Assembly (NCBI GenBank): GCA_007123985.1
Contig: SLGA01000229.1
Location: 1 to 22,397, forward strand
DNA: 22,397 nt
Direction: 5' to 3'
From: Balneolaceae bacterium
GTDB lineage: Bacteria > Bacteroidota > Rhodothermia > Balneolales > Balneolaceae
Position 1 is the first letter of the stretch. Each line of letters opens with the position of its first letter. The position numbers and the translations under genes are program-made. This document shows positions 7,619 through 16,330 of the stretch, piece by piece. Under the pieces are notes generated by a model. The model saw nothing but the letters and a program-made list of their open reading frames with translations. It was not told the origin of the DNA and did no database searches.

Positions 7619-9325
7619 ATGCAGACTACATTTCTTCAATTTTGCAATATTGTTCAGGCCATAAGAGAAACACGAGGAAACAATGCGAAAATCAACCTGT
7701 TTGCTGAATATCTGGCAGCATTGAAATCTGATTCTGATTTAAACCTTGCGGCACAATTTATGGGTGAAGGCGCATTCTCTGAACTATCCGGAAAACGTGC
7801 TTCCGTTGGCAGCCGAACAAGCGGACTTACTGCTGCAGAATTTTGTGAAATTGATTACGATTTGGTTTTTAAACCCTGCCGAACAGCAACCGGAAGCAGC
7901 TCAGAAACTATCGAACGGCTGATGGAGAACATACCATCGGCCATCGAAAAAAGAGCGCCTGCAAACCTAACACTGACAGATGTATCGCAAATTGCAGAAG
8001 ATCTCTACAATGCTTCCGGCAGAGACAATAAAAAGGCCCTTTTATGGCATGCCTGGGAAAAAATGAAACCGACTGAAATAAAATATTTTATCCGGATTCT
8101 GGGCCAGGGGTCATTGAGAATTGGTTTTGAAACACGCAGTGTGCTTGCATCCATTGCAAAAGCATTCGGGCAGGATCGGGAGGAGGTTCGATATGCTCAC
8201 ATGATAACCGGAAGCCTGGGCAAAACCGCCATACTCGCCCGGGAAAATCGACTGGATGAAGCACGCTTTAAACTGTTTCATCCATTATCGTTTATGCTTG
8301 CATCCCCTATCGAAAGCAGATCGGTTGAAGATATTGCGAAGTATGTGGCAGAAGAGAAGTTTGATGGTATGAGGGCACAGCTCCATACAGATGGAAAACA
8401 GGTGAAAATCTTCTCGCGCGATCTCAACGATATCACACAATCCTTTCCTGATATTGTGAATTTTTTCACTGAGCGGGAACTGCCACCTGCTGTTTTTGAT
8501 GGTGAAATCTGTGTCTATAAAGACAATACCATCCTGCCATTTCAGCTGCTCCAGAAACGAATGGGCATCAAAAAACCCGGAAAGAAAATCCTAAACCAAT
8601 ATCCGGTACTCTTTATTGCTTATGATCTGCTTTACACGGAGAACAGACCCATTTTTGATATGAAATTAACCGAACGAAGAAACCTTCTTGAGCAGATTAC
8701 AGGACAGTTCAATATACCGATTGCCTCTCAAAACAGCCTGAACAGTACCGATGATGTTGAAACACTCTACAATCGGGCACTTGAACATGGAAATGAAGGG
8801 CTGATGCTTAAACTGAAAGAGAGTGTTTATGAATATGGACAGCGCCGGAAATCCTGGCTCAAAGTAAAAAAACCCGGTGGTTCGTTCGATACAATTATGA
8901 TGTATGCGCATGCAGGCAGCGGCAAACGCGGTGGCACTTACTCCGATTTTACACTGGGGGTTTCGGTAAAAGATGACGAGCGCTACGAAGAGGAATTTAT
9001 TCCTATCGGAAAAGCGTACGGAGGCTACAGCGATGATGAACTAAAAAAGATGAACCAAAAAATTAAAGCCCTAACTGTTGAACGTTATGGCCCTACGCTT
9101 GGATTAATACCATCTCTGGTTATCGAAATTGAATTCGATGAGATTCAGGTTAATAAACGAACAAAAGCAGGTTACACACTCCGTTTTCCGAGGTTCAGAG
9201 CCATTCGGTGGGATCTGGGACCTAACGACGTAAACACGCTTAAAGATGTTGAAGAGTACTTCAATAAATCCATAGAAAAAGAGCGTCTGCCGCAGAACCA
9301 AAATCCCTCTTTTTCATTTGGTTAA
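7619..9325 (+). CDS. ATP-dependent DNA ligase (exonuclease-associated type)
   Basis: Starting at the ATG after a strong Shine-Dalgarno, the protein is 568 residues. Residues about 1-200 form the DNA-binding domain, followed by the nucleotidyltransferase core. Motif I (EEKFDGMR) gives the adenylated Lys247. Motif III (VFDGEICVY, about 292-300), motif IV (EGLMLK) and motif V (SWLKVKK) are visible in order. The C-terminal OB fold includes VIEIEFDEIQVNKRT and the RFPRFRAIRWD stretch. It seals nicks using ATP and is additional to the NAD-dependent LigA that bacteria use for replication. It is coded 4 bases after the exonuclease. In many bacteria this pair goes with an Lhr-type helicase and a metallophosphoesterase in a repair cluster; neither follows here, where the next gene is a sigma factor. 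Confidence 0.95.
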   Translation: MQTTFLQFCNIVQAIRETRGNNAKINLFAEYLAALKSDSDLNLAAQFMGEGAFSELSGKRASVGSRTSGLTAAEFCEIDYDLVFKPCRTATGSSSETIERLMENIPSAIEKRAPANLTLTDVSQIAEDLYNASGRDNKKALLWHAWEKMKPTEIKYFIRILGQGSLRIGFETRSVLASIAKAFGQDREEVRYAHMITGSLGKTAILARENRLDEARFKLFHPLSFMLASPIESRSVEDIAKYVAEEKFDGMRAQLHTDGKQVKIFSRDLNDITQSFPDIVNFFTERELPPAVFDGEICVYKDNTILPFQLLQKRMGIKKPGKKILNQYPVLFIAYDLLYTENRPIFDMKLTERRNLLEQITGQFNIPIASQNSLNSTDDVETLYNRALEHGNEGLMLKLKESVYEYGQRRKSWLKVKKPGGSFDTIMMYAHAGSGKRGGTYSDFTLGVSVKDDERYEEEFIPIGKAYGGYSDDELKKMNQKIKALTVERYGPTLGLIPSLVIEIEFDEIQVNKRTKAGYTLRFPRFRAIRWDLGPNDVNTLKDVEEYFNKSIEKERLPQNQNPSFSFG

Positions 9326-9481
9326 CGTTTTTCTAAGCTTCTCTAATTAATGAAGTTTAAAAAAGTTGGATTTTTAGTGATGGTTATCTATTCTGTCTCA
9401 TGATCTCTTTTTTGAATTCATGATGTTCATTTTCAGCTACCCGTTGCCGTTACTTTTAATTCTGCACACCATTCGTGTTTC

Positions 9482-10051
9482 ATGCCTCAGACCGATGAAC
9501 AAATCTTACTGGCAAAGCTCAAATCCGGATCGGATGATGCCTTTGAATTAATTTATCATCAGTATCACAAACGTCTGTACAGCTTTGCATTCAAATACCT
9601 GAAGAGCAGGGAACTCTCTGAAGATGCAGTTCACGATATTTTTGTAAAACTCTGGGATAACAGGCATTCAATAAACAGTGATATTAAAAATTATCTCTTC
9701 TCATCGGTAAGAAATCATGTGTTGAACTTGATCCGAAACAATAAGAGAAAAGTTTTAAAACAGATTCAGCTTGAACAGCAGAAATCGAAAGCCGTCAACC
9801 GTACGGAAGATGTTATTCTATACTCCGAGTACAGAAAAATTCTGATGCGAGGCCTATCTGAGTTACCACCCGGCAAACGGGATATCTTTCAGATGAAATC
9901 AGAAAAAGAGATGAGTAATAGTGAAATTGCCCAAAAAATGGGAATTACCGTAAACACAGTAAAATCCCAATACTATCACGCCTCAAAATTCATAAAGGAG
10001 TACTTGAGTGAACATGCAGATATTCCCCATAAAAAAACTGCAAAAAACTAA
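9482..10051 (+). CDS. ECF-type RNA polymerase sigma factor (Bacteroidetes FecI-like family)
   Basis: This 189-residue protein has sigma region 2 (about 24-90, with the core-binding helix LSEDAVHDIFVKLWDNR) and region 4 (about 121-172, with the helix-turn-helix SNSEIAQKMGITVNTVKSQYYHASKFIKEYL). Regions 1 and 3 are missing, which defines the ECF class. It resembles the large sigma family of Bacteroidota coded upstream of FecR and SusC genes. It should direct RNA polymerase to the SusCD operon when FecR releases or activates it. The fecR-like gene starts 116 bases downstream. Two TCATGAT copies lie in its leader at 9398-9404 and 9418-9424. The short Lys-rich tail (HKKTAKN) is not informative. 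Confidence 0.93.
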   Translation: MPQTDEQILLAKLKSGSDDAFELIYHQYHKRLYSFAFKYLKSRELSEDAVHDIFVKLWDNRHSINSDIKNYLFSSVRNHVLNLIRNNKRKVLKQIQLEQQKSKAVNRTEDVILYSEYRKILMRGLSELPPGKRDIFQMKSEKEMSNSEIAQKMGITVNTVKSQYYHASKFIKEYLSEHADIPHKKTAKN

Positions 10052-10055
10052 TCTT

Positions 10056-10088
10056 TTTGTCTGTTTTTCCTGAATTTGTATAATTTTT
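10056..10088 (+). promoter_or_regulatory. Possible Bacteroidetes-type promoter for the fecR-susC-susD unit
   Basis: TTTG at 10056-10059 is followed after 21 bases by TAATTTTT at 10081-10088, which matches the TAnnTTTG minus-7 element of Bacteroidota housekeeping promoters in all but the last base. Spacing fits the known minus-33/minus-7 layout. It lies in the 116-base sigma-fecR gap, which is very T-rich, so chance matches are likely. The unit may instead use an ECF-specific promoter. Confidence 0.3.
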
Positions 10089-10167
10089 TTCACTCTTTTC
10101 GTTTTTTCACCACACTTTTTTACAGTTCAGGTGTCTTACCTTACAACAGCTAAAAAAATTACTCTTT

Positions 10168-11217
10168 TTGGATAAAGAACTGCTACAGAAATTTTTCAGG
10201 AACCAATGCACAGCCGCCGAGATGAAGCGGGTTTACAAATGGTTCGATACCACTGAGGGAAATGACTATTTTCTGGAACGTCTCGACAAGGACTTCCGCC
10301 GCTACTCGAATGATGACAATCTGCTGCTTACACCGGATGTACCATCAACAAAAATACTCACGAAAATTAAACAGACCCGCAACCGCCAAAATAGACATTC
10401 GGGGAGAAATTATGCCGGATGGAAAGTAAAAGTTGCCGTCGCAGCCATTGTCTGTATTTCACTACTCTCAGCAGCCCTGATACATCATGGTAACAGCACC
10501 CTGGATACCACTGAGGCAGACATTACTTATCGCACATTCAGCACATCGAACGAACAACATCGATTGATTTCACTTTCTGACGGCTCACAAATCCGGCTCA
10601 ATTCCAATTCTGCGGTTCAGGTTCCCGAAAGCTTCACTTCCTCTAAACGGCACGTAATTCTTCAAGGTGAAGCCTGGTTCAAAATCGCGAGCGATCATGA
10701 AAAACCATTTTCTGTACAGGCTGATGATGCAACCATACACGTGCTTGGAACCGAATTTAACATCAAAATAGATCGGGATGCCGGCAATATACAGATTGCC
10801 GTTTCGGAGGGTACTGTGGCATTCGAAAGTGCAAACCAAACTGAAAATGAAGGAATTCGCACCACGCTTTCACGAAATAATTTTGCACTTTACTACCCCG
10901 CTTTAAATGAAATTATCATTGAAAACACCTCTGTCATCAACTATCTGAGCTGGATTGACGGTAATCTCTTTTTTTATGATGAACCTCTTTGGCAAGTGAG
11001 CCGAACATTAGAAAGGCTCTATAATTATAATTTTAATTTTTTTGATGAAAACGCGAAGTATCTCACGCTAAGTGCCAACCTTACACGTGGCGAACTGCCT
11101 GAACTGCTGACCGTTATTTCGCAAACACTGAACATTGATTACGAGATGAACACTCTTGCGAATGAAATAACCTGGACTTCTTACAAAAACCAACCCCTAA
11201 CAAACCACAGCGAATGA
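10168..11217 (+). CDS. FecR-family anti-sigma factor with DUF4974 C-terminal domain
   Basis: This 349-residue protein has an N-terminal cytoplasmic sigma-binding segment (about 1-85), one membrane helix (about 86-106), a FecR domain in the periplasm (about 123-218, with RHVILQGEAWFKI and HVLGTEFNIK) and a DUF4974 domain (about 267-335). It senses the state of the outer membrane SusC-like transducer through the periplasm and controls the ECF sigma factor coded upstream. The start is TTG: there is no in-frame ATG upstream, and the first residues (MDKELLQKFFRNQCT) match the usual start of the family. Its stop overlaps the start of the SusC gene (ATGATGA at 11214-11220), so the transducer is probably translationally coupled to its own anti-sigma factor. 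Confidence 0.93.
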   Translation: MDKELLQKFFRNQCTAAEMKRVYKWFDTTEGNDYFLERLDKDFRRYSNDDNLLLTPDVPSTKILTKIKQTRNRQNRHSGRNYAGWKVKVAVAAIVCISLLSAALIHHGNSTLDTTEADITYRTFSTSNEQHRLISLSDGSQIRLNSNSAVQVPESFTSSKRHVILQGEAWFKIASDHEKPFSVQADDATIHVLGTEFNIKIDRDAGNIQIAVSEGTVAFESANQTENEGIRTTLSRNNFALYYPALNEIIIENTSVINYLSWIDGNLFFYDEPLWQVSRTLERLYNYNFNFFDENAKYLTLSANLTRGELPELLTVISQTLNIDYEMNTLANEITWTSYKNQPLTNHSE

Positions 11218-14200
11218 TGAGCAACGTTACAAAAACCAAATCTTCATGGTTACGATCATGGATTTGCCTTGCCGTTTCCGGATTCTTGTTTGCCTTGCCG
11301 ACAGCCCTATTGGCCGGCAGTGCAAATACACCCAACAGCATGGCAATTTCATATCAGGATAGCCAGCTTAAACAAATCTCTGCACTTTATGTTACAGAGA
11401 AAGATTCGAAACAACCCAGAGTTTCACTCGAGGTTGAAAATATGCCCCTTTTGAACGTTCTGCACCGCCTCGCAAGTGAGCTGAACGTGGATATTTCAAT
11501 TGATACACATTCAACTGAAAATCCGGCTGTAACCTACTCCGGCAGTGACGAGTATGTTTTTGATGTTTTGGCCAAGTTACTTGAAGACACCAATCTCGAA
11601 GTAACCATGAGCGAAAACAACAGAACCATGATCTTCAGTCGGTCACAAACTGCGGCAGCTGCAAATGAGGCTGCCATGCAGGGAACCGTAACCGGCCGTG
11701 TTACCGATTCCGAAACCGGCGAACCGCTTGTTGGTGTAACTGTTCTGGTACGCGGTCTTGGCATTGGTGATGCAACCGACCTTGACGGGCTTTTTACTAT
11801 CGAAGATGTTCCCGCGGGCGACTATCAACTGGAAATCAGCTTTATAGGGTACATTTCTCAGCGGCCATCCATATCAGTAGGTGAAGGTGAAACTACCGAG
11901 CTTAATATTGAACTTGCAGTTTCTACCCGCGAACTTGATGAAGTAGTCGTTACTGCTTTTGGTATTGAAAGAGAACGCCGTGCACTTGGCTATGCTATCC
12001 AGGATGTATCCGCCGAAGATATTGGCCGTGCAGGCAGTAACAACCTGCTGAATTCACTTCAGGGTCAGGTTTCCGGTGTACAGATCAACCGCGGTGGCGG
12101 TGGTGCCGGGCAGGGTTCACAAATTTTTATTCGGGGTTTTACATCACTCGACCCTTCCGCTGACAACCAGCCGCTCTTCGTGGTTGATGGTGTTCCAATT
12201 GATAACTCCACAACCGAATCATCCGGGCGTGTTCGCGGCATGTCGAACAGAGCGATTGATATCAATCCTGAAGATATCGAGTCTATCTCGGTACTGAAAA
12301 GTGCACCTGCTACTGCTCTTTACGGTGTTCGAGCGGCTAACGGTGCGGTTATCATTACTACTAAGCGAGGGCAGCCCGGCGATGTTCGGGTCGATTTTTC
12401 ATCCAGTATTAGCCGGGAAGATATCATCAACAGACCTGATTATCAGGATGTTTATGGGCCGGGATTCGGTTTTAGTTCAGCCCCTGATGGATTTTGGCCT
12501 TCATGGGGAGCTCCTTTTAGTGAAACACCAGATTTACAATACTTCAATAACTGGGAAAACTCTATGCGCACCGGTGTTGGAATCAACAATTCGGTAAGTA
12601 TCTCAGGTGGTACGGAAACCGCTACATTCTACACTTCCATTTCCAATTCACAAAATGAAGGTGTAATACCCAATAACGACTGGGATCGTACATCCATCCG
12701 GGTTTCCGGAGAGCTTTTCCAGGGTCCTCTTACTGTTGCAGCAAGTGCCAACTACATTAACTCCGGCGGAAGCAGAGTTCCATTTGTGAATTTTATGGAG
12801 CGTCTCTCTTACTGGAATACAAGTGCTGATGTTACAGACTGGCGATTTGATGACGGACGTCACAGAAGCGATAGCCGAGATGGCCTTGGAACCGGAAGAA
12901 ACCCCGTGTACGATGCAAATACGAATACCTATGTGGATGATGTGAACCGAATCATCGGTAACCTTCGCGCATCTTATCAGTTTACAGACTGGCTCAGCCT
13001 TGATTACCTTGTTGGAATCGATACTTATTCAGATGAACGAACTGAAATTGAGCCGGGACCACTTGGCCTCGAAAACGAGTTTGTGTGGAATTCACAAGGT
13101 GGTTTCCGTGAAGAGACTCGTATCAACAGCCGGGATCTCACATCAAACATTGCCCTGAATATAAACAGAGATATCAGCCGTGATTTTGGTCTTAGCGCAA
13201 GAATAGGCAGCGACGTATTTGACCGTTCCACAGACTTTGTACGCGCAAGGGGAACCGGATTTGTAGTACCCGAGTTCAGCCATTTCAGTAATGCCACAAG
13301 TCTGGATATCGCTCAAAGGCTGACTCAGCGGAGGCTTGTTGGTGTGTATGGTGATTTCAATATAGACTGGAGAGATATTGTATATCTGAATATAACCGGC
13401 CGAAATGACTGGACCTCCACACTTCTCGAAGACAACCGGTCGTTTTTCTATCCTTCAGTTAGCCTTGGGTATGTATTCAGCGATATGTTCGATATGCCCG
13501 ACTGGGTAACCTACGGTAAACTTCGGTTATCGTATGCAGAGGTTGGTAAAGATGCACCTCCATACTCCACACAGAGTGTGTTTGTTTCTCCGGGAATATT
13601 CCCGCTTGGCGGCCAGACAGGCTTTACACGCGGCGCTACCATCGCATCTCCGGATCTGCGGCCTGAGCGAACCGTCTCTAACGAGATCGGCCTCGACTTC
13701 CGGTTTTTCGATAACAGACTCGGTCTTGATCTCTCCTACTACAAAGCGAACAGTAAGGACATGATCATTCCGGTTCCCGTATCCAATGCAACCGGTGCTG
13801 CTCAGTTCAGAACCAATGCCGGTGAAATTCAGAATGAAGGTTTTGAAATTACCGTGCGCGCCAATCCGGTTCGCAGGCAGAACTTTCAGTGGAACATCAC
13901 ATCCAACTTCACCACAAATAGAAATGAAGTTGTAAGCATACGTGACGGAGTAGATGCCATTTTCCTCGGTGATATCGCAGCCTACATCAACCGGCCATTT
14001 ATGCAGCTTATTCCGGGGCAATCGTACGGTGCGATCTGGGGAACCAGCTATGCACGTTTCGGTGCTGATCCAGACTCGAGAGTGCTTGATAAAAGCCTGC
14101 CTGTAGTAATCGGTGAAAACGGTTTTCCGGTTGTGAACTCCACACCACTTATTGTGGGTGATGCCACACCAGACTGGACATGGAATTTCCTGAACCAGTT

Positions 14201-14720
14201 TGATTACCGAAACTGGGACTTCTCGTTCAACATCGATGTGGTTTACGGTGTTGATAAATACAACAAACTTGATCAGTGGGATTCTGCATTTGGCCATACC
14301 ACTAAAACACTGAATCGTGAAGATTACAAAGTGTTTGATGGTGTATTGGCAGATGGTTCTCCAAATACACAAGAAGTTTGGTTGGGCCAGGGAGTTGATC
14401 CTCAAACCGGACGAGACTACGGCGCCGGTTATCACAGAAATGTGTACCGAATTGCTGTGGAGCAGTCGGTGGAAGACGCCTCCTACGTAAAACTGAGAAG
14501 TGTAACCCTGGGTTATTCACTTTCACAGTCGTTCCTGGAAAATCTTCCGCTCAGCCGTGCAAGAGCCAGTGTTACTGCAAACAACATCCTGCTGTGGACA
14601 CCATTCTCACAGTACGATCCTGAAGCGTTTGTAAGCTCAGGCAGTAACCTAATCGGACTTGTTGACCTGGCGTATCCGGGTACAAGAAGCCTGATTTTCT
14701 CACTAAATTTCTCCTTCTAA
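11214..14720 (+). CDS. SusC/RagA-family TonB-dependent transducer with STN domain
   Basis: This 1168-residue outer membrane protein has a signal peptide (about 1-38), an STN domain (about 69-143), a carboxypeptidase-regulatory-like domain (about 158-236), a TonB-box-like DEVVVTAFG (242-250), a plug (about 252-386, with LFVVDGVPID and the SusC-typical stretch ending AANGAVIITTKRG) and a barrel ending in FSLNFSF. SusC proteins import oligomeric or complex nutrients captured by SusD. The STN domain adds signalling: it contacts the FecR periplasmic domain and reports ligand binding. This matches the gene order sigma-fecR-susC. The start is ATG at 11214 or 11217; both overlap the fecR stop. The SusD partner starts within 20 bases. 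The ligand is unknown because no enzyme accompanies the pair. Confidence 0.95.
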   Translation: MMSNVTKTKSSWLRSWICLAVSGFLFALPTALLAGSANTPNSMAISYQDSQLKQISALYVTEKDSKQPRVSLEVENMPLLNVLHRLASELNVDISIDTHSTENPAVTYSGSDEYVFDVLAKLLEDTNLEVTMSENNRTMIFSRSQTAAAANEAAMQGTVTGRVTDSETGEPLVGVTVLVRGLGIGDATDLDGLFTIEDVPAGDYQLEISFIGYISQRPSISVGEGETTELNIELAVSTRELDEVVVTAFGIERERRALGYAIQDVSAEDIGRAGSNNLLNSLQGQVSGVQINRGGGGAGQGSQIFIRGFTSLDPSADNQPLFVVDGVPIDNSTTESSGRVRGMSNRAIDINPEDIESISVLKSAPATALYGVRAANGAVIITTKRGQPGDVRVDFSSSISREDIINRPDYQDVYGPGFGFSSAPDGFWPSWGAPFSETPDLQYFNNWENSMRTGVGINNSVSISGGTETATFYTSISNSQNEGVIPNNDWDRTSIRVSGELFQGPLTVAASANYINSGGSRVPFVNFMERLSYWNTSADVTDWRFDDGRHRSDSRDGLGTGRNPVYDANTNTYVDDVNRIIGNLRASYQFTDWLSLDYLVGIDTYSDERTEIEPGPLGLENEFVWNSQGGFREETRINSRDLTSNIALNINRDISRDFGLSARIGSDVFDRSTDFVRARGTGFVVPEFSHFSNATSLDIAQRLTQRRLVGVYGDFNIDWRDIVYLNITGRNDWTSTLLEDNRSFFYPSVSLGYVFSDMFDMPDWVTYGKLRLSYAEVGKDAPPYSTQSVFVSPGIFPLGGQTGFTRGATIASPDLRPERTVSNEIGLDFRFFDNRLGLDLSYYKANSKDMIIPVPVSNATGAAQFRTNAGEIQNEGFEITVRANPVRRQNFQWNITSNFTTNRNEVVSIRDGVDAIFLGDIAAYINRPFMQLIPGQSYGAIWGTSYARFGADPDSRVLDKSLPVVIGENGFPVVNSTPLIVGDATPDWTWNFLNQFDYRNWDFSFNIDVVYGVDKYNKLDQWDSAFGHTTKTLNREDYKVFDGVLADGSPNTQEVWLGQGVDPQTGRDYGAGYHRNVYRIAVEQSVEDASYVKLRSVTLGYSLSQSFLENLPLSRARASVTANNILLWTPFSQYDPEAFVSSGSNLIGLVDLAYPGTRSLIFSLNFSF

Positions 14721-14738
14721 TCCATGAGGTATTTCACT

Positions 14739-16190
14739 ATGAAACATTCAATAAAATTATTCCTTGTTTTATTATTGACGTTCTTCATGGCCACCGGTTG
14801 TGAAGATTACTTAGACATTAACACAGATCCGAATAACCCCACATCGGCACCGATTGAAGGGTTAATGTATCAAACCACGTTCGAAACCACCCGGAATACA
14901 AACCGTGTAGGCGGAACAACGTCGTTTTTTGTACAGCACCTGGCTTCCCCAAATCAGGCTACAGGTACCGACATCCACGATGCGGTTTCTTATGGCACAG
15001 CATGGTCTCAGCTTTACTTCAATATTGGTGATCTGATCACCCTTATTGAACAGGCTGATGAGATCGGTGCACCCTACTACACAGGGCCGGCGAAGGTAAT
15101 GAAGGCCTACAATCTGGGCCTGCTTGTAAATATGTTTGGCGACGTGCCTTATTCCGACGCATTCAACCCGGAAACCCTTCAGCCAACGTACGACACCTCT
15201 GAAAGCATCTATCAGGTAATTCTGAGCTCTCTGAATGAAGCAATTTCAGATATGGGAGCCGCCCAATCTGCCGCAGCACCCGGTTCTGATGATATGATCT
15301 TCGGGGGAGACCTCGCTGCATGGACTCGAACTGCCTACGCATTACGCGCCAGATTCCTGAATCATTACAGTAAGCTTTCATCTTACGATCCAGCTGCAGT
15401 ACTTAGTGCAGTGGATAACGCATTTGCCAGCAATGCCGAAGATTTTGAGATGCCCTACTTCTCAGGTGAAGGCACGGCAGCAGAAAATCCCTGGTACCGT
15501 ACGGCCGTAAACAACGCCGGTCTGTTACTCGGCGGGTGGCTATCCAGCCAGACTGTAAACCATTTGAATGGTGAAACATACGGTGTATTCGATCCGAGAA
15601 TAGAGCGAATTACCGTACCTGTAGCTAACGAAGATCATCCGCGATTTGGAGAATATTACGGAACCAGAAATGGAGCCGGGCGCGGCGGTGATCCTGAGCA
15701 GGGTGTTCGCGCTGTACTTACTCCGGGCGCAGACTTCTACTATGCAGCCGGGCCAACACAGCCGCTTGAGATGTCAACTTTTGCTGAAATGAAGTTTATT
15801 GAAGCTGAAGCAGCACTGGCATTAAACAACAGCGCACGTGCTTATCAGGCCTATGAAGCCGGCATTCGGGCACACATGGAAAAAATGGGTATTGACCAGG
15901 AAGCTATCGACGCATACTGGAACGAACCAACCGTTTCTGTTGGCGCCGGAAATCTCACTGTGGATGAGATCATGAAGGAGAAGTATATCGCCATGTTCCT
16001 CAATCCTGAAACATGGAACGATGCACGACGTTATGATTATCAGTATGCAGGATTTGAAGCTCCGGCCAATTCTGCCCTGGGTGGTCAGATGATACGCCTT
16101 GTGCGATATCCCGATTCAGAATTGCAGCGAAATGAGAGCAACGTTCCCAACCGAACAATGCTCGATCGCGTTTTCTGGGATACTCCCTAA
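14739..16190 (+). CDS. SusD/RagB-family nutrient-binding outer membrane lipoprotein (SusD-like_2 type)
   Basis: The protein is 483 residues from the ATG at 14739. An in-frame ATG at 14724 would add five residues, but the later start gives a standard signal peptide (MKHSIKLFLVLLLTFF) and has a GAGG within 12 bases upstream. The lipidated Cys is residue 21 (ATGC), followed by Glu-Asp, as in surface-exported lipoproteins of the phylum. The mature start (YLDINTDPNNPTSAP) and internal stretches such as NMFGDVPYSDAFNPE and ALRARFLNHYSKL are typical of the SusD-like_2 group. It caps the SusC barrel outside the cell and binds the substrate first. It ends the sigma-fecR-susC-susD unit; a strong terminator follows 27 bases later. 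Confidence 0.93.
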   Translation: MKHSIKLFLVLLLTFFMATGCEDYLDINTDPNNPTSAPIEGLMYQTTFETTRNTNRVGGTTSFFVQHLASPNQATGTDIHDAVSYGTAWSQLYFNIGDLITLIEQADEIGAPYYTGPAKVMKAYNLGLLVNMFGDVPYSDAFNPETLQPTYDTSESIYQVILSSLNEAISDMGAAQSAAAPGSDDMIFGGDLAAWTRTAYALRARFLNHYSKLSSYDPAAVLSAVDNAFASNAEDFEMPYFSGEGTAAENPWYRTAVNNAGLLLGGWLSSQTVNHLNGETYGVFDPRIERITVPVANEDHPRFGEYYGTRNGAGRGGDPEQGVRAVLTPGADFYYAAGPTQPLEMSTFAEMKFIEAEAALALNNSARAYQAYEAGIRAHMEKMGIDQEAIDAYWNEPTVSVGAGNLTVDEIMKEKYIAMFLNPETWNDARRYDYQYAGFEAPANSALGGQMIRLVRYPDSELQRNESNVPNRTMLDRVFWDTP

Positions 16191-16217
16191 AATAATTTCC
16201 CAGTAGATCACATCATG

Positions 16218-16250
16218 GCCGGCCCGATTAATTTTGGGCCGGCTTTTTTT
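16218..16250 (+). terminator. Rho-independent terminator of the SusCD operon
   Basis: GCCGGCCC (16218-16225) and GGGCCGGC (16236-16243) form a perfect 8-base-pair G/C stem with a 10-base A/T loop, followed directly by seven T residues (16244-16250) and more T-rich sequence. It lies 27 bases after the susD stop. It separates the uptake operon from the downstream VOC gene, which therefore needs its own promoter in 16251-16330. Confidence 0.93.
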
Positions 16251-16330
16251 ATTTTCTGATATTTTTTTTAACGATTTCATAGATTTACTATTCGTACTTT
16301 CAACTTTTTCTTAACCAAAATTCATTCATT

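Noticed and set aside
10041..10059. CAAAAA/TTTTTG hairpin after the sigma gene as a terminator
   Set aside because: The stem is almost all A-T pairs and overlaps the sigma stop region; it is too weak to separate sigma from fecR.
13527..14435. 302-codon open frame on the minus strand inside the SusC gene
   Set aside because: It lies wholly within the well-supported SusC barrel, and its translation has no recognisable domain or signal and a Cys-rich, low-complexity look typical of an antisense shadow frame.
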